Source: Coniella vitis (Eukaryota; Ascomycota; Sordariomycetes; Diaporthales; Schizoparmaceae). Taken from it: 64,000 nucleotides of DNA. Under the pieces are notes generated by a model, which worked only from the letters and a program-made list of their open reading frames with translations, was not told the origin of the DNA and did not search any database. Of this stretch, positions 60,730 through 64,000 are shown piece by piece. Position 1 is the first letter of the stretch. Each line of letters begins with the position of its first letter. The stretch lies in contig WUJK01000004.1 in the NCBI GenBank assembly GCA_011317545.1, positions 1,860,001-1,924,000 on the forward strand, read 5' to 3'. Both the position numbers and the translations under genes were made by a program.

Positions 60730-62000
60730 TTAGTTACTACTAGTTCCGGTATTTCCGGTATTTCTATTATTATCTCTACTAGCAGCATTTCTACTATTAT
60801 CTCCGCTATTACTATTATTTCCACCCGTAGTATTATTACCGCTGCTTCTACCCTACGGATTCGTACTATTATCGCCGCCTTTAGGAGGATCTAGGCGATT
60901 AGTAATACGTTTAGCAGCAATTATACTATAGTATACTAAGCTAACTAAATCTCGAAATAAAGCTAACTACTTATTACTTTAACCGCCGCTAGTAAGCAGT
61001 ATAACCGTAGTATTAACGCTATCCTAACCGGCTCCCTTAGGCTTTATAAATAAATTAATATAATTTAAAGGAATATACTTATTAGTATATTATAACTAGT
61101 CCTAGGAAAAGGGAAATTATTCTTTAAGGATAGTAATAGTATTAAAGGGAAGCTATAATAGAGAATTAGTATAGAGAACGTAATATAAACGTATTAAAAG
61201 AAGGAACTTACGCGATTATAAGTATATTTGCCGGCACTATAGTATAAATATTTTAATCCCTTGCCTAAAAGTATAAAGTTAGCAACTAAAGCGCAAGGAT
61301 AACGCAAGGATAACGTAAGGATAACGTAAGGATAACGCAAGGATAACGTAAGTCAATATACCAGCAACGTTATAGCATTTATAGTTATAATAACCATCTT
61401 CTATCCGACAACGTAGGCACCGAATATACTAATTACGCGTATTATATATACCCGCCGAAGCCGTAGCGGGGGCGCTATATATAGCGGGAGGAGCAGTAGA
61501 GGCAGCCGTAGTAGGGGTATTCGCAGGTATACTAGTAGGCGTATTAGCGGGCGTATTCGTAGCGGTAACGCCGCTTTAATTAGAGGAGGAAGCTATAGCG
61601 GTACCCGAGGCGGTAATATTAGCGGTACGAGTATATTTATTAGGACTATTAAGATATAGCGTTAACGTAGATAATATATAGAGAAAGAGCTGCGAACTAC
61701 TTACCCTTAGTTATCGTTAGGACCGGGGCGCTTATTAGTTATATTAATTATTATTATTATAGTTCGGCTATTTAAAACTATAAAATAGCGTTAGCCCGGC
61801 GAAAACGTAGCGAATTAATAAGAGTAATCTAGCCTATCTAAGAGAAAATATCGCGAAAAGGATACGAAGAAGCTATATACTTAGTATTAAAGATATAACT
61901 TATAAAAGACTTTAATATTTACTTAAAGGAAGAAAACGTTAAAAGGGAAAGAAAGTATAAAAAGAAGGGCTTTTATAACCGTAAGTCTAAAGCTATTACT
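60730..62000 (-). pseudogene. Antisense reading frame of the 4.1-kb element (T/A/P-rich, N-rich, Cys motif)
   Basis: One minus frame from at least 62000 to the TAA at 60730-60732, with only TAA/TAG interruptions (about 420 codons). It has an N-terminal basic/hydrophobic region, then a Thr/Ala/Pro-rich linker (TNTPANTPTSIPANTPTTAA, about 61560-61500). A Cys motif follows, CLRCRIEDGYYNYKC (about 61418-61374), with C-x2-C spacing and a third Cys. The hydrophobic 11-bp tandem repeat region is next, then KRITNRLDPPKGG, and the C-terminal tail is Asn/Gly/Ser-rich. The composition shows it was a protein. The Cys motif is near but not identical to a CCHC knuckle. It could be a displaced Gag-like protein or an accessory protein. 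Confidence 0.5.
61290..61352. repeat. 11-bp tandem repeat (GCAAGGATAAC type), about 5 copies
   Basis: Successive copies of (C/G)CAAGGATAACG-like units with CA/TA variants consistent with RIP. It lies inside the antisense reading frame, where a unit not divisible by three still leaves the frame open. Confidence 0.88.
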
Positions 62001-62521
62001 AACTACTAAGTAGCCCGTATACCTATTTAATTGCTAGATATAGCTATAATTATTTACTATTATCTTATTATTAGCTATTATTATAGAATAAAGATAGGAA
62101 GTATAATAAAAGTATAATAGAAGTATAAAGAACGCTATAATAAAGCTGCGAACTTATTATTTATATAATAGATATAATAATAAGGTATAATATAAGCTAT
62201 TTAGAGGTTCTTTAAGCTTTATAGGTTTTAAAAGAGAATAATTAGTTTTAGATATACTAAAGGGGAGTAAAAGATATATAAGCGTATAGTGCTTAAACGC
62301 AGAGATAATATAGCGAATAAGCATCCTAGGATAAAAGAAAGTTTGTAGGTTATAACTATTTTAAGAATAACTATTAAATAAATAAAGATTACTTAGGAAT
62401 ATAGGATATTAGGAAGGTAAGCGATAATATAGGTTATTCGTAAGGGAAATATAGCTAATTACCTATTAATAAGTCGATATCTAATAACTTCGAGGATAAA
62501 GTTATATAAGGGGAGGAGTAT

Positions 62522-62812
62522 TATTAGAGCCCTACCCTAAACGCTAGGAAAGCGTAGCGGTAACGCAGGCCCTACGGCTTAGAATAGGGGCCTGCCGGCA
62601 GCTCTCGGTAGGTAGCTATAGAATCTTAAAGATATAAAGAATCGTCGGAAGCTTCGGAAACTAGTTAATAGAAATAGGATTTCTCCTTAGGTTTAGTTTC
62701 TATTAACGAATACTACTATTATAGCGTCTTCTATACGATATAGCTGCTTTTACGCTAAGAACTCGTCGTCTATATTATACTTTATTACTTTATAATAACT
62801 AATCTCCTAATA
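62522..62812 (+). repeat. Right LTR (291 bp) of the 4.1-kb element
   Basis: Starts TATTAGAGCCC and ends CTCCTAATA, then the duplication AAGCT. Same hairpin as the left LTR. Confidence 0.92.
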
Positions 62813-63590
62813 AAGCTAAACTTTAAAAGCTTATAATACCTATCTATAAACTAGATATAGTTCGGATCTAGTATTATAAAGCCGCTATAGCGCTTTCGGA
62901 GTTACTAATACCGCTTATCTATTTATTCGGGAAACTATTACTTAAATTCTATAAAAGCTTAATATATTAAGATATTAATACCTATATAGGAATATAAATA
63001 GTTATAAAGCCTATATCGATTTAATCGAGGAAAAAGTTAGATAGGTTTAGCCCTAGGGTCTACTTTATTATTTAACCGGGCGTTACCTTTAGGCTAATTA
63101 GTATCCGAATTATATTAATCGATTACGGAATATTCCCTAAAATAGCGCTAGAGCTCTTCCTTCCGTTTATTAATTTTAAGGTTAGATAATCGATATTATA
63201 AATCGATACTTTTATAAAGCCGTTTAATATTAGTAATAAAAGTAGTAAATCCTTCTCTCTTAAGTAAATATTTAAGTTATTTATTAGTTAGTTTAAGGTT
63301 AAAAAAGTAGGTATAAATCCGATCCTATAAGGCCGGGGAGTTCTATATATTAATCTACTAAATAAGGATATCCTAAGCTCTTATATAACGATAAAGAGTT
63401 TACCGGCTAATATAAATATTATAATAATCTCGAAGTATTATAAGGAGCTTTAGTATTAATACTCTAAGGGAATATTACTAAGTAATCTAATTATAAATAG
63501 AGTCTAGATTATAAGGGGTATAACCTATAGGTATAATTAGATATAGGGAAGGGAGGCTAAAGGCTTTATTAGTTTAATTAACGGTTAGGC
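62813..63590 (-). mobile_element. Continuation of the second Gypsy (5' part)
   Basis: RIP-mutated DNA on the other side of the AAGCT duplication. On the minus strand it would be upstream of the pol at 58693, so leader/gag is expected, but I found no decisive motif. No 5' LTR was recognised. Confidence 0.5.
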
Positions 63591-63751
63591 AAGCTTTACT
63601 ATAATATTGAAAAATTCTTAGGAGAATGCCTGCCGCGATAATAGTAAAGGGGTGTTAGAAATACGTTTTCTATAGCCCTAGGATAAACTGAATAATTTTC
63701 ATTTTATATACTAGTAGGGTGCTTATAGGAAGAATGCTTAAAATCTAACTC
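63591..63751. other. Transition from RIP-mutated to normal DNA; no gene seen
   Basis: CA/TG dinucleotides gradually return. Probably the interior of the TIR element whose right end follows. Confidence 0.35.
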
Positions 63752-63800
63752 AAATTAAATCAGGAATAAAATATAGGATAGTGAGTACTGCAGACCTCCG
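63752..63800. mobile_element. TIR end of a second MITE-family copy
   Basis: Matches the 50-bp TIR of the MITE at 40888-41529, with RIP-type differences, ending GCAGACCTCCG before TA at 63801-63802. The opposite TIR is not in this interval, so the element is truncated, larger, or interrupted by the Gypsy DNA to its left. Confidence 0.8.
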
Positions 63801-63802
63801 TA

Positions 63803-64000
63803 GTATTCCGAGTCATGCGCCTTCACCCACTCGGCAATCTGCGAGAAGTTCCGACACACGTGGTTCGTGGAGACACGAGCCTCAGGCTGCAAGCTGCCAA
63901 CGTCGTTGTAGAATAATAGACCAATGTCTCCGTGACACATGAGGACCTGACGCAAGAGATCTATGCAATGATCTGCCAAAATCCTTCTTGTAAGCATGCG
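63803..64000 (-). pseudogene. UstYa/DUF3328-family protein, partial, truncated by TIR element
   Basis: Minus strand, continuing beyond the window. It reads ILADHCIDLLRQVLMCHGDI (63976-63917), the first conserved block of UstYa-like (DUF3328) proteins (H..HC...LR). It then has VSTNHVCRNFSQIAEWVKAH (63859-63800s), the second block (H.CR.f..I..W). The family includes oxidases acting on RiPP peptides such as ustiloxin and cyclochlorotine. The normal C-terminus after HDSEY is replaced by the TIR sequence at the TA site. The preceding exon(s) lie outside. The exon itself is not RIP-mutated. Confidence 0.75.

Larger units (their letters stand above)
58694..62812 (+). mobile_element. 4.1-kb LTR element inserted in the second Gypsy
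   Basis: Two 291-bp LTRs (58694-58984, 62522-62812) with exact duplication AAGCT (58689-58693, 62813-62817). A purine-rich tract (AAGGGGAGGAG, 62509-62519) before the right LTR suggests the plus orientation. The 3.5-kb interior has no recognisable RT or integrase, so it is probably non-autonomous. It holds a segment (59868-59955) similar to the reverse complement of 54190-54290, and an antisense reading frame. Solo LTR of the family at 21718-22008. Confidence 0.9.

Noticed and set aside
61290..61352. CRISPR-like short repeat array
   Set aside because: The 11-bp units are directly tandem, with no spacers, in a eukaryotic retroelement.
61650..61720. Intron in the 4.1-kb-element frame (GTAAGT near 61708)
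   Set aside because: The reading frame is continuous through this stretch without removing anything.

Overview
The window looks like nuclear DNA of a filamentous ascomycete (Pezizomycotina) with active or past repeat-induced point mutation (RIP). From about 6.5 to 39.8 kb and 46.5 to 63.7 kb the dinucleotides CA and TG are almost absent, TA is hugely over-represented, CG is kept, and almost no long ORF or ATG survives. The rest consists of short islands of balanced composition with short-intron fungal genes and gene relics.

Layout. 0-6.5 kb: gene relics. These are a DUF3435 (Starship-captain-type tyrosine recombinase) remnant, a protein-kinase-like pseudogene, and the 3' part of an unknown host gene. 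6.49-30.37 kb: one Copia retrotransposon, minus orientation, with 213-bp LTRs and GAAAC target duplications. It split that host gene and then received two 7.6-8.0-kb chromoviral Gypsy elements (E1, E2) and a 533-bp TRIM. E2 itself carries a solo LTR of another family. 30.37-31.24 kb: the other half of the split gene plus a putative promoter and ORF. 31.24-39.79 kb: a third Gypsy (E3) that is a recombinant of two copies. 39.8-46.5 kb: gene island with a hypothetical ORF, a 642-bp foldback MITE, an intact three-exon GNAT acetyltransferase gene, and three decayed genes, one of them F-box/2EXR-like. 46.49-54.19 kb: a fourth Gypsy (E5) with mismatched flanks. 54.19-63.6 kb: a second Gypsy family interrupted by a 4.1-kb LTR element. 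63.75-64 kb: a TIR end that truncates a UstYa/DUF3328-family gene.

The most unusual theme is a repeated architecture. Copia, the E1/E2/E3/E5 Gypsy family and the 4.1-kb element all carry an extra reading frame on the antisense strand between the pol-derived part and the 3' LTR. At least four unrelated proteins are involved: a coiled-coil protein in Copia, a membrane-segment/coiled-coil protein in E1, a charged helical protein conserved in E2/E3/E5, and a Thr/Ala/Pro- and Asn-rich protein with a Cys motif in the 4.1-kb element. In the Gypsy family a 75-bp tRNA-like sequence sits between this antisense frame and the chromodomain end of pol in all four copies.

Coordinates of LTR boundaries rest on equal LTR lengths and, where stated, exact 5-bp target duplications. 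Domain calls in RIP-mutated DNA were read by eye through TAA/TAG codons (normally mutated CAA/CAG/TGG) and are approximate.
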